64,000 nucleotides of DNA, taken from contig NZ_JANIBK010000002.1 of the NCBI RefSeq assembly GCF_024505165.1, forward strand, positions 21,526 through 85,525. Reading direction: 5' to 3'. Numbering within the stretch: the first letter of the stretch is position 1; every line of letters starts with the position of its first letter. This DNA comes from Methylomonas rivi. Lineage in GTDB: Bacteria > Pseudomonadota > Gammaproteobacteria > Methylococcales > Methylomonadaceae. The position numbers and the translations under genes are program-made. Positions 37,174 through 47,320 of this stretch are shown one piece after another. Below the pieces are notes generated by a model. It worked only from the letters and a program-made list of their open reading frames with translations. It ran no database searches and had not been told where the DNA came from.

Positions 37174-38966
37174 TATTCGGCATATCCGGAAGCCACCGGC
37201 ACTCCGCCCTTGAATTGGGCGCAGACCAATTTACGGGTGACGCGGTTTTGCCCGTTCAGCGCCAAATGCCCGGTAGCCCCCGCATAAGGCACGGTTGCTA
37301 ATTGATCCAGCCGCCCCAACAGATTGTAAGCGTCGATGCCCAGCGCCACCAGCCTGCTTAAACTGTCCGGCATGCCTTGCAGACTATCCCGTAACGCGGA
37401 TTGGCTCAACGGCCCGCCAAAATAACTATCGAACAACCAAGGCATATCGCAAAACCCGAACGAACCTAATTCGGCATCCTGTGCCGGGTTGGGCGATCCG
37501 GAATAGATAGTCGGCATGGCGTAGACGGCCAAATCGGCGCTTTGACGGTATTTCAATTGCGGCGCCAGTTCGCGGGCGGCATCGGCATTGGCGCTCAGCA
37601 ACAGGGCACGGGACGGTTGCCGGCCGTCGGGGTAGCTCGAAGCAGCGATTAGCCGATTCAAGGCATCCCCAATATCATGCTGTTTCGGATCGTAGGATTG
37701 TATGCCGGCCACCGTGCCGCCATGATTCTGCCACGCCGACGCCAGATAATTGCCGATCCGTTCGCCTTGCGCGGTATTCGGCACCAACACCAGGGCGCTT
37801 TGCCTGCCCTCATGCCGAGCCTTTGCCGCCAAGGCTTCCGCTTCATCGATAGGACTCAGGCCGAACTGATACAACTGGGTTTGACTCAGTTCATCGACGT
37901 GGTTCAACGCCAGCACCGGTACGCTCAGATTGGCGTTATACGCCAGGGCCTGGATCTGCTCTTTAACCAGCGGCCCTATCACTTGCTTGGCCCCTTCGGC
38001 CACCGCCTGTTGATACAGGCTGCCGACATCGTCCTGAGCGCTGTCGTAAAACTTTAACGGCAGCTGCGGCGAGGCACTGGCGGCCAGACGATAAGCCGCT
38101 TGCAAACCCAGTTTAACCGCCTTGCCGGCCGGGGCGTAAGCGCCGGAAGCCGGCAATAATACCGCAATCACGCCAGCCTCCGGCGGCTGGGTTTGCGCTT
38201 CTTGCCCGGAGGCATTTTCCTGCGGCGCGGCACTAGCCGGCATGTCCAGATAAGCCTGCAAAAACCCCGCATTGGCGGCATGTCCCGGATAATCTTGCCG
38301 CCATTGCTGAATTTGGCCGTTTAAATCGACACCCGGCTGATTACGCTGCTTAAGTAGCTTGGCGAGAGACATCCAGCCTCTTAATTCGCCGGCCATTTGC
38401 GGCCGGGTTTGCAGGGTTTCTTCCGGCAATACGCTGAGCATGTCGATAATGGCGGAAATATTGGCTTGCTGCTGTTGCGGGTCCCGCAACAAATTACCCA
38501 GCCCGATACGAGCGCTAACCCCTTGCAGCACATCGCCCATCAATAAATTGGCAAACGCCAGCGACTGGTAATAAACGATCTTATCTTGGGCCGGCAACAA
38601 CGTGGGGCGAACCGTTTTCAGTTTTTGCAAGGCATGCTCGGCGTCACCCATGCTCAGGGCGATTTGCGCATCCAGCAGATTGAATTTGCCGCGTTGTTCC
38701 GGGGACAATTCGGCTTCGTTAATCAAGTCCAGTTCTTGCCGGGCCGTCTGGTTATCGCCGCCTTGGATCGCGGTGTCCGCACGCAACAAATGCTTGTCGG
38801 CCCGCTCATCCGCCAAACCGTAACTCTTAACCGCGGGCGCAACCGGCCGGCTAGGCTGGGGCCGGGTTTTTACTTCCAGATGCGTCCGGTTTTTCACGGG
38901 TTCAGGCGCGCAGGCCGTTAAAAAAAAGCCGGCAAAAATACAGCAGGCCAAACGGCGACCGGGCAT
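37173..38966 (-). CDS. lpoA: Penicillin-binding protein activator LpoA
   Basis: A 597-residue outer-membrane lipoprotein that activates PBP1A. Signal peptide MPGRRLACCIFAGFFLTAC ends in lipobox LTAC; the mature protein has an N-terminal helical TPR-like half (to about 250) and a periplasmic-binding-protein-like C-terminal half (from about 275, VIAVLLPASGAYAPAGKAVKLG). The ATG at 38966 puts the lipobox at a normal distance; 38993 is an alternative, and the longer upstream frame only shadows rsmI. Divergent from rsmI, with very short spacing. Confidence 0.9.
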
Positions 38967-39015
38967 AATGAAAAAAGACTTTGAATCAGACATAGCGGCG
39001 GAGGGCCCAAAACAG

Positions 39016-39867
39016 ATGTCCGGAAAATTATACGTGGTTGCCACGCCAATAGGTAATCTGGCGGATTTCAGTTTTCGGGCGGTCGAGGTTCTCAAGCAGG
39101 TGGATTTGATCGCCGCCGAAGATACCCGCCACGCCAAAATGCTGCTGCACCATTACGGCATCAATAAACCGCTGGTTTCTCTGCATCAGCATAACGAAGA
39201 GCATGCCTCGCAAGGCTTGATCGACAAAATACAAGCCGGTCTATCCATTGCACTGGTTTCCGATGCCGGTACCCCGCTACTCAGCGACCCCGGCCTGCCC
39301 CTGGTGAAACTGGCGAAACAGGAAGGCCTGGATGTCGTACCCATTCCCGGCGCCTGCGCGCTGATCGCCGCCTTGTCCGTCTCCGGCCTGCCCGTCACCC
39401 GCTTTACCTTCGAAGGATTTCCGCCGCGCACCGCCTCGGCCCGCAAAAGCTTTTTTCAGGAAAAACTGACCGATGCCACCACCTGGGCTTTTTACGAGTC
39501 CAGCCACCGCATTCAGGCCGCCTTGGAAGACATGGCGGACATCTTCCCCGCCGATCATGAAATCGTCATCGCCCGCGAAATCACCAAGCTGCATGAAACC
39601 ATTTTGAAAGCCCCGCTGGCCGACGCCGTGCGGGCGGTACAAAACGACGACAACATGCGCAAGGGCGAATTCGTGGTCATTGTTGCCGGGCGCAAAACCG
39701 AAGCCGATAACCGACAACTCAACGACGAACAACTAAAAATCCTGCGCTTGCTGCTAAAAGAATGTTCGATCAAAACCGCCGTGGCTCTAGCCACGGAAAT
39801 TACCGGACAGCGTAAGAAACTGTTGTATCAGGCCGCGCTGGAGATACAGGAAAGGCGGGAGCATTAA
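39016..39867 (+). CDS. rsmI: 16S rRNA (cytidine-1402-2'-O)-methyltransferase
   Basis: A 283-residue tetrapyrrole-methylase-fold enzyme that 2'-O-methylates C1402 of 16S rRNA. It opens MSGKLYVVATPIGNLADFSFRA and contains AEDTRHAKMLLHHYGI, the VSDAGTPLLSDPG glycine-rich loop and IPGACALIAALSVSGLP. The ATG at 39016 fits the family start and has GGAGGG ten bases upstream; a longer frame from 38968 is rejected. Standard neighbour of lpoA. Confidence 0.94.
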   Translation: MSGKLYVVATPIGNLADFSFRAVEVLKQVDLIAAEDTRHAKMLLHHYGINKPLVSLHQHNEEHASQGLIDKIQAGLSIALVSDAGTPLLSDPGLPLVKLAKQEGLDVVPIPGACALIAALSVSGLPVTRFTFEGFPPRTASARKSFFQEKLTDATTWAFYESSHRIQAALEDMADIFPADHEIVIAREITKLHETILKAPLADAVRAVQNDDNMRKGEFVVIVAGRKTEADNRQLNDEQLKILRLLLKECSIKTAVALATEITGQRKKLLYQAALEIQERREH

Positions 39868-40099
39868 GGCCATCCTTCGAATACGCTTGGCCAAGTCAGG
39901 AAACCGCGGAAAGGCCAAAGCGTTATCGACCGGGAAATTTTTAGCGGCAAGGCACAAAACAGGGCATCTAATTGTTTTTGTTAAGTTCATTGCCTTTTTA
40001 TACGATTATCTGTTTCGATATTATGTAAGCTTCTATCCCATCAACCCGTAGACATCATGCTGCCTACGGCATCCCGTGATGTTTTGATCAGGAGCGGGT

Positions 40100-40267
40100 A
40101 TGGCCGTTACATCGAAATGGCGTCGGCATATTGAACGCTGGCAAGGCAGCGGTTTGTCGCAGACCGAGTATTGCGGGCAGCACGGCATCAATATCCGTAC
40201 GTTCGCGGCGAGACTGAGCGACTCTCGCAAACGACCTGCAGCCGTATCGGGATTAGTTTTGCCGTAG
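40100..40267 (+). pseudogene. Remnant of IS66 accessory protein TnpA
   Basis: A 55-codon frame with a good ribosome site (GGAG, 6 bases before the ATG). Its first 45 residues (KWRRHIERWQGSGLSQTEYC, QHGINIRTFAARLSD) match the N-terminal helix-turn-helix of IS66-type TnpA accessory proteins. The family's usual ~100-residue protein is cut short here, with no TnpB or TnpC nearby, and the frame runs into the 3' end of the convergent flavoprotein gene. No terminal inverted repeats were found by eye, so only a scar of the element remains. Confidence 0.65.
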
Positions 40268-41500
40268 CCAGCGCAAAGCGCCCAACCCGGCCGTTCGGCC
40301 GGTTGCCAGGCAGGCGGTCAGCAAATAACCGCCGGTGGGGGCTTCCCAGTCCAGCATTTCGCCGGCGCAAAACAGGCCGGGCAGCTGGCGCAGCATTAAA
40401 TGCGAGTCCACGGCCCTAAAGCTGACGCCGCCCGCGCTGCTGATGGCTTCGGCCAGCGGGCGGGCGGCGGATAGCGTAACAGGCAGCGCTTTTAAGCTGC
40501 CGGCCAGTATTTCCGGATTTTGCATCTGGATTGCGGACAGCGCTTCGCGCAGCAACGCCGTTTTGGCGCCATCCAAATTCAGCCGCTTGCGCAGATGGTT
40601 GGCCAGGGTAGCCTTGCCGCGCGGCTGAGACAAGCGGGAGGCGATGTTATGAACATCCCTATCGGGGCAAACATCGATAAAGATACGGGCGGAACCGGTA
40701 TTGTCAATTTCATCCCGCAACAGCGCCGAACAGGCGTAAATCAGGCCGCCTTCCAGACCGTAGCCGGTCAGCATCAGTTCGCCGGTTTGGCTGAAGGTTT
40801 CGCCGCGGCCATGGGTAAAATGTAAACGGACCGCTTTTAACGGTTGGCCGGCGAAGCGTTCCCGGAAATATTCGCTCCAAGACACATCAAATCCGCAATT
40901 GGCCGGTTTTAAAGGCACAACTTCGATATGGCGTTGCGCCAACAAGGTTTGCCACGAGCCGGTAGAACCCAACTGCGGCCAGCTGCCGCCGCCCAAGGCC
41001 AGAACAACCGCATCGGCTTCGATAAGCAGTTCGCCGCTAGGGTTGGCGAACTTAAGCCGGCAATCGTCCGACCACCCGTGCCAATAGTGGCGCATATGAA
41101 AACGTACACCGGCTTCCCGCAGCCGATGCAACCAGGCGCGCAACAAGGGCGCCGCCTTCATTTCGGTGGGAAATACCCTGCCGGAGCTGCCGACGAAGGT
41201 GTCTATGCCCAAACCTTTAACCCAGGCGCGTAACGAGTCGGGGCTGAAATCGTTTAATATCGGCTCCAGCTCACTACGATGCCGCGCGTAACGGCATAAA
41301 AATTGTTCGAAGGGTTCGGCATGCGTGATGTTCATGCCGCCCTTGCCCGCCATTAAAAACTTGCGGCCGGCCGACGGCATGGCGTCGTAGACCTCGACTT
41401 TCGCGCCGGAGGTCATCAAAACTTCGGCCGCCATCAAGCCGGCCGGTCCCGCGCCTATGACGGCTACCGATTTGTTGGAAATGCTCATATTGCCGGCCAT
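40253..41500 (-). CDS. TIGR03862-type flavoprotein (HI0933/BaiN-like)
   Basis: A 415-residue FAD protein. The N-terminal dinucleotide-binding motif is VIGAGPAGLMAAEVL (about 11-25), followed by the family hallmark AGRKFLMAGKGGMNITHAE. A mid-protein LALGGGSWPQLGSTGSW and a C-terminal GLFCAGEMLDWEAPTGGYLLTACLATG complete the fold. Family members are oxidoreductases of unknown substrate. ATG at 41500, with an alternative at 41488. It is convergent with the IS66 remnant. Confidence 0.88.
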   Translation of the reverse strand: MAGNMSISNKSVAVIGAGPAGLMAAEVLMTSGAKVEVYDAMPSAGRKFLMAGKGGMNITHAEPFEQFLCRYARHRSELEPILNDFSPDSLRAWVKGLGIDTFVGSSGRVFPTEMKAAPLLRAWLHRLREAGVRFHMRHYWHGWSDDCRLKFANPSGELLIEADAVVLALGGGSWPQLGSTGSWQTLLAQRHIEVVPLKPANCGFDVSWSEYFRERFAGQPLKAVRLHFTHGRGETFSQTGELMLTGYGLEGGLIYACSALLRDEIDNTGSARIFIDVCPDRDVHNIASRLSQPRGKATLANHLRKRLNLDGAKTALLREALSAIQMQNPEILAGSLKALPVTLSAARPLAEAISSAGGVSFRAVDSHLMLRQLPGLFCAGEMLDWEAPTGGYLLTACLATGRTAGLGALRWLRQN

Positions 41501-41561
41501 TATTGTTGGAGGGCGCCGTCGGCGGCGTTACCCCGCGGGCTTGGCGAGGGGGGATGAATGA

Positions 41562-42011
41562 TCAGTGCCGGCATTCGCCTATGTCTTCGAACCAGATTTG
41601 CGGTGACTGTTCGATGAATAGCCGCATTAACGCCGTGCATTTTTCATCGTTTAACTCGATGATTTTGACGCCGGCTTCGCGTAGCCAGTCCAGGTGCCCA
41701 GGGAAGTTTGCCGACTCGCCCACCACCACGGTGCCGATATTGAACTGGCGAATCAGGCCGGAGCAATACCAGCACGGCGCCAAGGTCGTTACCAGAATCT
41801 TGTCGCGGTAATTGGTTTGGCGGCCGGCCTTGCGGAAGGCGTCGGTTTCGCCATGCACCGAAGGATCGTTGTCCTGCACCCGCCGGTTGCGGCCGCGCCC
41901 CAGCAAATTGCCGTCGGCATCGAACAAGGCCGCGCCGACGGGTACGCCGCCTTCGTCGAATCCGGCCTGGGCTTCTGCGTAGGCAATGGCTAGCAGGTTT
42001 TCGTAGTTCAT
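41562..42011 (-). CDS. Nucleoside/cytosine deaminase-like protein
   Basis: A 149-residue zinc deaminase. The HGETDAF motif supplies the His ligand and catalytic Glu, and TLAPCWYCSGLI supplies the two zinc cysteines (PCxxC). The sequence is closest in feel to cytosine/guanine deaminases with an asparagine-rich N-terminus rather than to tRNA adenosine deaminase TadA. It probably acts in base salvage. ATG 42011 with GGAG. Downstream of the flavoprotein in the genome but transcribed into it, with about 60 bases between. Confidence 0.85.
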   Translation of the reverse strand: MNYENLLAIAYAEAQAGFDEGGVPVGAALFDADGNLLGRGRNRRVQDNDPSVHGETDAFRKAGRQTNYRDKILVTTLAPCWYCSGLIRQFNIGTVVVGESANFPGHLDWLREAGVKIIELNDEKCTALMRLFIEQSPQIWFEDIGECRH

Positions 42012-42057
42012 TTTATTCTCCAGAATTAATCAAGGCCTGCTGGCGCGGATCGACAAT

Positions 42058-42342
42058 TCAATCCATCGCTTCCAGCGGAATCACTCCCGACAAGGGTTCG
42101 TTGCCTAATACGATAGCTTCGGTGACATAGATTCGATTGACGAAAGCGATTTCAATCGGGGCGATTTTGGGTGCCTTGCGCTGGTAATTCGCTACCTGCT
42201 GGCTGACTTCGGTAATATCAAAGCTCAGTTGCAATGCAATGTCTTCGGTTGCACCGGTATCGGCCAGAGCGTTGATCTCAACTTGTTTGCGGGTGAATAG
42301 GTTGGTTAATTTGAAGAGAACAGTCGTACTATTAATATGCAT
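42058..42342 (-). CDS. Decayed clan AA aspartic-protease-like protein
   Basis: A 94-residue protein with the retropepsin-type active-site triad as ALADTGAT (about 26-33) and the family's closing LGNEPLSGVIPLEAMD. Normal members are about 120 residues, continue after LEDMD with a strand and NP motif, and keep a hydrophobic-hydrophobic-Gly strand that is not clear here. It looks shortened and possibly inactive. Weak ribosome site. It lies directly beside the DUF4365 module and shares its A+T-rich composition. Confidence 0.45.
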   Translation of the reverse strand: MHINSTTVLFKLTNLFTRKQVEINALADTGATEDIALQLSFDITEVSQQVANYQRKAPKIAPIEIAFVNRIYVTEAIVLGNEPLSGVIPLEAMD

Positions 42343-42369
42343 ATCGAAATCAAGTGAACGATATTCGAA

Positions 42370-43509
42370 CTAAGATCGGATCAAACCAAAAGAAGACAGT
42401 TCCGTCATTTGTCTTGGTTGCCGTCCGGGCAGCAGCTTTCCACACACTCGAATATAAGCGCCTTCGGTCATATGTGCTTTGTCTGCTTCCTGATATTGCT
42501 GAGAGTCTAGTGACACTCTTGTTCGTACACTTTCGCCTTCTTGAAGCAGCAAATTTAGTATGACTTCGCCAGATCTATGTCCGTCTTCACCCATTTCGCC
42601 GGAAAGCCGTTCGACGGTCCCAATAAAAGTGTCGATAGAGTGACCCTCTTTAGGGCGGAGTTCACGACGAATCTCTTCAATTCTACCAAAGTAATCTCGT
42701 TGAAATCGTAGCGTCCCGTTCATGGAATCCTTTGCTGAAATCGGTTCCAAAGCCGACCAGTCAAAGCTTATGTCAAGAGAGTTACCCAAGGTTTCATCGT
42801 AAAACTGAGTCAAGGCTTCGCAAAGATTTGAAGAAAGGATAGGTGTTGATGTTGATTTCAATGAATCTACAAATTGATCCAGAGAGTCTCCTTCGATTGC
42901 GAATATCAATTGTTCCATACCACGCTTTAATGCAAGTGTTACTCGACGGACAAATGGTAGATCACTCTCGTCTCCCATTGGTAGAGCCCCTTGAATATCG
43001 AGAGCATGAATCGGACATGAAACTTGGAGCACGAAACTGCCGGGTGCTGTGTGACCAAATCTTGATTTTTCTATAAGTTGTTGTGCTTCGGTAAATGCCA
43101 AGCGTGGGTGATATGCTTTGGGTCGCATAACATTGCAGGCCGAGGCTTTCAATAATTGTTGCAAGCCGGAAACCAGCGATGTTGTAAAGCTTAACGGAAG
43201 AGAACGGTCCCCGTTTTGCTCAGAAAATATTCGGAACCGCAAAGAATCTTCACGAATATTTAATGCCCGAGTTTTAAGTGTTCCAGGATGTACATCCAAG
43301 ATTTCGCTAAGCTTGTCTATTACTCGTTGGGTGGATTCGGCATAATCGGGGGCCGCTAAGTCCATTGGAAATGTTAATTGCCGATTCGGGAACTTAGGAT
43401 TTTGAAGCACATACAACCGATCTGAAAGTCCCTCTTTGACCAGTTCCCAACCTAGCGATTTTGTAAAGTCTCGCAAATCTGTCGGCGAAATCAATGATTC
43501 TTGAGTCAT
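42370..43509 (-). CDS. Unknown 379-residue partner of DUF4365 protein
   Basis: A 379-residue soluble protein without signal peptide, membrane helix or enzyme motif that I recognise. The N-terminal part (DFTKSLGWELVKEGLSDRLY..., to about 70) reads like a small alpha/beta domain. The C-terminal ~80 residues (GEVILNLLLQEGESVRTRVSL ... AYIRVCGKLLPGRQPRQMTEL) have an OB-fold-like strand pattern. The upstream gene overlaps its ATG by four bases (ATGA), so the two are co-translated. Base composition is richer in A+T than the surrounding genes. A nucleic-acid-binding or regulatory subunit is possible, but not shown. Confidence 0.7.
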   Translation of the reverse strand: MTQESLISPTDLRDFTKSLGWELVKEGLSDRLYVLQNPKFPNRQLTFPMDLAAPDYAESTQRVIDKLSEILDVHPGTLKTRALNIREDSLRFRIFSEQNGDRSLPLSFTTSLVSGLQQLLKASACNVMRPKAYHPRLAFTEAQQLIEKSRFGHTAPGSFVLQVSCPIHALDIQGALPMGDESDLPFVRRVTLALKRGMEQLIFAIEGDSLDQFVDSLKSTSTPILSSNLCEALTQFYDETLGNSLDISFDWSALEPISAKDSMNGTLRFQRDYFGRIEEIRRELRPKEGHSIDTFIGTVERLSGEMGEDGHRSGEVILNLLLQEGESVRTRVSLDSQQYQEADKAHMTEGAYIRVCGKLLPGRQPRQMTELSSFGLIRS

Positions 43510-44057
43510 TTAATTACCTCTGAATATCGAGGAACTTTGTTATGAGAAAGCGATGCCATTAAAGCAATTAGACTTTCAGGATCAAAACGATTGGCTTTCG
43601 GTAAATATACTGTTTGAGCTGTAGCATTGTTGGACGGTTTTGCCCCTCTCAGGCTTACCCAATATGCACACTTTCTTAAAATCAGCGCATCTTCATCCAG
43701 GCTAAGCCATTCTTCGCGATTCTCAGGTAGAAATAGCACGACTAAAATTCTAGGCGTCGAAATAGCTTCGCTACGAAGGTCATCGTAGCGGGAAATACCA
43801 GCTAAGGAATAAGACAAAAATTTATCGTCCGATTCAACTGGTTGTTTTACAGTTGCCTTTAGTTGAACCTTAACATCGATTTCTTGCCGATAGCCTCCGC
43901 CAGGAAATGGTCCCCAAGCGGTCAGCTCTGCGTCTATACCTGCATTATCATCATTTCTGGAGCCGAGCTTGCAACCCACTCCTGCCTTAGAAGCCACGGC
44001 GTGAATATAGGCATAACTCAATTCGGCTTCGATGTCGTTATTCGAAAGCGGTCTCAC
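43506..44057 (-). CDS. DUF4365 nuclease-fold protein
   Basis: A 183-residue DUF4365 protein. The diagnostic core is present: an AELSYAYIHAVASKAG helix, then GIDAELTAWGPF, a strand pair and VKVQLKATVK, i.e. the D...(Q)xK arrangement of PD-(D/E)XK-like nucleases. The start is GTG at 44057 with AAGGT upstream. Many DUF4365 genes occur near defence genes, but activity for this one is inferred from fold only. It is first in a two-gene operon with the 379-residue protein. Confidence 0.75.
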   Translation of the reverse strand: MRPLSNNDIEAELSYAYIHAVASKAGVGCKLGSRNDDNAGIDAELTAWGPFPGGGYRQEIDVKVQLKATVKQPVESDDKFLSYSLAGISRYDDLRSEAISTPRILVVLFLPENREEWLSLDEDALILRKCAYWVSLRGAKPSNNATAQTVYLPKANRFDPESLIALMASLSHNKVPRYSEVIK

Positions 44058-44143
44058 GTTTTCTTACCTTGCCGAAAAATTGATTTCTGTGGAAATTGCT
44101 GGTTCAGTATAGCTATAAAACCGTTAAGCCGATTCCTAACAAA

Positions 44144-44734
44144 TTATCGCTGCAAAAAATTCCGCAACATATCGTGCCCGTGCTCGGTCAAAATCGACTC
44201 GGGGTGGAATTGCACGCCTTCTATATCCAGGGTTTTATGGCGCACGCCCATGATTTCGTCGATGTTGCCTTGCTCGTCCCGGGTCCAGGCGGTGATTTCC
44301 AGGCAATCCGGCAAAGTGGCCTGCTCGATCACCAGCGAGTGGTAGCGGGTAGCGGTGAACGGGTTGTTCAGACCCTTAAAAACGCCGACGTTGTTGTGAT
44401 AAACCGGCGACACCTTGCCGTGCATGATTTGCTTGGCGTGGATGATGTGGCCGCCGAAGGCGTAGCCTATGCTTTGATGGCCCAGGCAAACGCCCAGGAT
44501 CGGGTATTTTCCGGCGTAGTGGTGGATGGTTTCGACGGAGATGCCGGCTTCTTTCGGCGTGCAGGGGCCTGGAGAAATGACGATTTTGTCCGGGCGCAAG
44601 GCTTCGATGTCGTCGACGGTGACTTCGTCGTTGCGTACCACCACCACCTCGGCGCCGAGTTCGCCGAAGTATTGCACCAGGTTGTAGGTGAAGGAATCGT
44701 AGTTGTCGACCATCACCAATCTGACGCCGCTCAT
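44144..44734 (-). CDS. trpG: Anthranilate synthase component II (glutamine amidotransferase)
   Basis: A 196-residue class I glutamine amidotransferase that feeds ammonia to TrpE, possibly shared with folate synthesis (PabA). Opens [21 protein letters not shown]; nucleophile Cys in [13 protein letters not shown]; catalytic His-Glu in VQFHPESI. The ATG at 44734 overlaps the trpE stop by four bases (ATGA). The longer frame to 44812 is not conserved. Confidence 0.95.
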   Translation of the reverse strand: MSGVRLVMVDNYDSFTYNLVQYFGELGAEVVVVRNDEVTVDDIEALRPDKIVISPGPCTPKEAGISVETIHHYAGKYPILGVCLGHQSIGYAFGGHIIHAKQIMHGKVSPVYHNNVGVFKGLNNPFTATRYHSLVIEQATLPDCLEITAWTRDEQGNIDEIMGVRHKTLDIEGVQFHPESILTEHGHDMLRNFLQR

Positions 44735-46215
44735 GCTTTGCCTCCGAGGCCGGCTTCGGCCATGCTGACGGCGCGGAACACTGCCCGGCCCTTGTTCATT
44801 GTTTCTTCCCATTCGCTACGCGGCACCGAGTCGTAGACGATGCCGGCACCGGCTTGAATGTGTAAAGTTTGATCTTTAATCACCGCAGTGCGGATCGCAA
44901 TCGCGGTATCCAGATTCCCGGACCAGGAGATGTAACCGACCGCGCCGGAATAAATGCCGCGCTTGACCGGTTCCAGTTCGGCTATGATTTCCATGGCCCG
45001 AATCTTCGGCGCGCCGCTGACGGTACCGGCCGGGAAGGTCGCGGCCAGTACATCGAAAGCATTCTTGCCTTCTTGTAATTGGCCGGTGACGTTGGAGACA
45101 ATGTGCATCACGTGCGAATAGCGCTCGATGATCATTTTGTCGGTCAGTTTGACGCTGCCGATCTTGGCCACCCGGCCGGCATCGTTGCGGCCCAGGTCGA
45201 TCAACATCAGGTGCTCGGCGATTTCCTTGGGGTCGGCCAACAGCTCTTTTTCCAGTTCCAAATCCTGTTCGTGGGTCTCGCCGCGGCGGCGTGTTCCCGC
45301 AATCGGTCTGACCGTAACTTCGTTGTCTTCCAGCCGCACCAGAATTTCCGGCGACGAGCCGACGATGTGGAAGTCTTCCAGATTCAGGTAATACATATAC
45401 GGCGACGGATTCAGGCAGCGCAGCGCGCGGTACAAATCCAGCGGCGAAGCGCCGAACGGGATAGACATGCGTTGAGATAGCACTACCTGCATGCAGTCGC
45501 CGTCGGTGATGTATTGCTTGGCCTTGCGCACCGCGTCCTCGAAACCCTGTTGGGTAAAGCCGGAGACGAAATCGTTTTCGTGCACGTGCTTGACCGACGC
45601 ATGCGGTTGCGGATGGGCATGGGGTTCGCGCAGTTTCGCCACTAGCCGGTCCAGCCGGGCTTTGGCGTTGTGGTAGGCATTGTCTTGGGAAGGATCGGCG
45701 TGAGTCAGCAGCAACATCTTGCCGGACAGGTTGTCGAACACCAGCAAGTCCTGCGAAACCATCAGCAAAATGTCGGGCGTGCCGATGGGATCCGGCTTGG
45801 CGCCGGCCCGCAGGCGCGGCTCGATATAGCCTATGGTCTCGTAGCCGAAATAACCGACCAAACCGCCGTTGAAGCGCGGCAGCCCCGGCACGTCCGGTAC
45901 TTGGTATTGTCGGCGGAACTCTTCTATCCACTCCAATGGCTGGGCGTGTTCCAAAGTTTGGGTGTCGCTACCGTCCTGTTCCACGGTGATGGTATGGCCG
46001 CTGATTTTGACCCTGGTTTTGCACGGCAGGCCGATAATGGAATAGCGGCCCCACTGCTCGCCGCCGTGTACCGATTCGAACAAGTAGGAATAAGGGCCGT
46101 CCGCCAATTTTAAATAAGCGCTGAGCGGCGTATCCAGGTCGGCCAGCACTTCGCGGCAGACGGGGATGCGGTTGTAGCCTTGTTGGGCGTATTCGGTAAA
46201 TTGCGCGGGTGTCAT
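44731..46215 (-). CDS. trpE: Anthranilate synthase component I
   Basis: A 494-residue chorismate-utilising enzyme making anthranilate, the first step of tryptophan synthesis. The N-terminal Trp-regulatory region has the LLES-like element as [19 protein letters not shown], and the chorismate-binding domain has [16 protein letters not shown] and the [11 protein letters not shown] stretch. The ATG at 46215 begins [10 protein letters not shown], matching the family; the 20 extra residues upstream are rejected. Operon with trpG; no trpD or trpC follows in this window. A weak -10 (TATAAT, complement of 46295-46300) lies upstream, without a leader peptide I can support. Confidence 0.95.
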   Translation of the reverse strand: MTPAQFTEYAQQGYNRIPVCREVLADLDTPLSAYLKLADGPYSYLFESVHGGEQWGRYSIIGLPCKTRVKISGHTITVEQDGSDTQTLEHAQPLEWIEEFRRQYQVPDVPGLPRFNGGLVGYFGYETIGYIEPRLRAGAKPDPIGTPDILLMVSQDLLVFDNLSGKMLLLTHADPSQDNAYHNAKARLDRLVAKLREPHAHPQPHASVKHVHENDFVSGFTQQGFEDAVRKAKQYITDGDCMQVVLSQRMSIPFGASPLDLYRALRCLNPSPYMYYLNLEDFHIVGSSPEILVRLEDNEVTVRPIAGTRRRGETHEQDLELEKELLADPKEIAEHLMLIDLGRNDAGRVAKIGSVKLTDKMIIERYSHVMHIVSNVTGQLQEGKNAFDVLAATFPAGTVSGAPKIRAMEIIAELEPVKRGIYSGAVGYISWSGNLDTAIAIRTAVIKDQTLHIQAGAGIVYDSVPRSEWEETMNKGRAVFRAVSMAEAGLGGKA

Positions 46216-46364
46216 GCTGTTATGTTGGGGTAACTGTCTAGGGAGCAGGCAAATCGCCAATTTGCTGTGAAGCATCGGCTAAAAACGTGTTTGGATTATA
46301 TCTTTTTTCGTCCCTTTCGGCTTCGTTATAAAATCGCCGGCTTTACCATGAACAGGCGCGCATA

Positions 46365-47246
46365 ATGAAACTGGTTACTTTGATACATAACGGACACAGA
46401 CAAATCGGCGCCGTGGTCGGCGACAGTGTGGCGATTGCCACCGGCCACATCGCCCATGCCGACAATATGCTGGACTTTTTGTCCTGCGGTCAAACCGGCA
46501 TGGCGGCAATGCGGGATTTGATTGCATCCGGCCGGCATCGGATCAATTTGCCGGAGGTACAACTTTTGGCCCCGGTTCCCAGGCCGGGAAAATTCCTGGG
46601 GATCGGCTTGAATTATGCCGACCACATCAGCGAAACCGGCCGGGAGAAGCCGGAATATCCGACTTTTTTTACCAAGCAAAGCAGTTGCGTGATCGGCCAC
46701 GGCGCCGCCATACATTGCCCCGAGGTATCGGAAAAAGTCGATTACGAGGGCGAATTGGGATTTGTGATCGGCAAACGTTGCAGGCATGTGCCGGTCAATA
46801 AAGCCCATGAAGTGATTGCCGGTTTCACCATTTGCAATGATGTGACCGTGCGCGACTGGCAACAGCGCACGCCGACCTGGACCTTGGGCAAGTCGTTCGA
46901 CACTCATGGGCCGATGGGACCCTGGCTGGTGACGGCGGATGAAATCGCCGACCCGCACAGCCTGAATTTAAAAACCTGGGTGGACGATGAGTTGCGCCAA
47001 AACGCCAATACCGGCGCAATGCTGTTTAATTGTTACGAAATGATTGCCTATTTAACCCAGGCCATGACGCTGGAACCGGGCGATGTGATCAGTACCGGCA
47101 CGCCTGCCGGTGTGGGGGTAAAAATGAAGCCGCGCGGTTATTTAAAACCCGGCCAGACCGTGCGGATTGAAATCGAAGGTATCGGCGCCTTGGTTAATCC
47201 GGTGATTGCCGAACCGGAACATTTTTGCCTGCAAGGAGCGCTTTAA
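46365..47246 (+). CDS. Fumarylacetoacetate hydrolase family protein
   Basis: A 293-residue FAH-fold enzyme. A small N-terminal domain (1-65) is followed by the catalytic domain with GIGLNYADHISETGREKPEYPTFF and VDYEGELGFVIGK (metal-binding acidic residues), then TGTPAGVGVKMKP. Relatives are acylpyruvate hydrolases, 2-keto-3-deoxy-acid decarboxylases or oxaloacetate tautomerases. Substrate cannot be chosen. ATG 46365 has no strong ribosome site. It is divergent from trpE. Confidence 0.9.
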   Translation: MKLVTLIHNGHRQIGAVVGDSVAIATGHIAHADNMLDFLSCGQTGMAAMRDLIASGRHRINLPEVQLLAPVPRPGKFLGIGLNYADHISETGREKPEYPTFFTKQSSCVIGHGAAIHCPEVSEKVDYEGELGFVIGKRCRHVPVNKAHEVIAGFTICNDVTVRDWQQRTPTWTLGKSFDTHGPMGPWLVTADEIADPHSLNLKTWVDDELRQNANTGAMLFNCYEMIAYLTQAMTLEPGDVISTGTPAGVGVKMKPRGYLKPGQTVRIEIEGIGALVNPVIAEPEHFCLQGAL

Positions 47247-47320
47247 GTCGAAATTAAGTGATGTTCGGCAAACTATACTCAACCCAAAGTAAAAGGTAGT
47301 CTGCCTACCAAGAGGTCATC

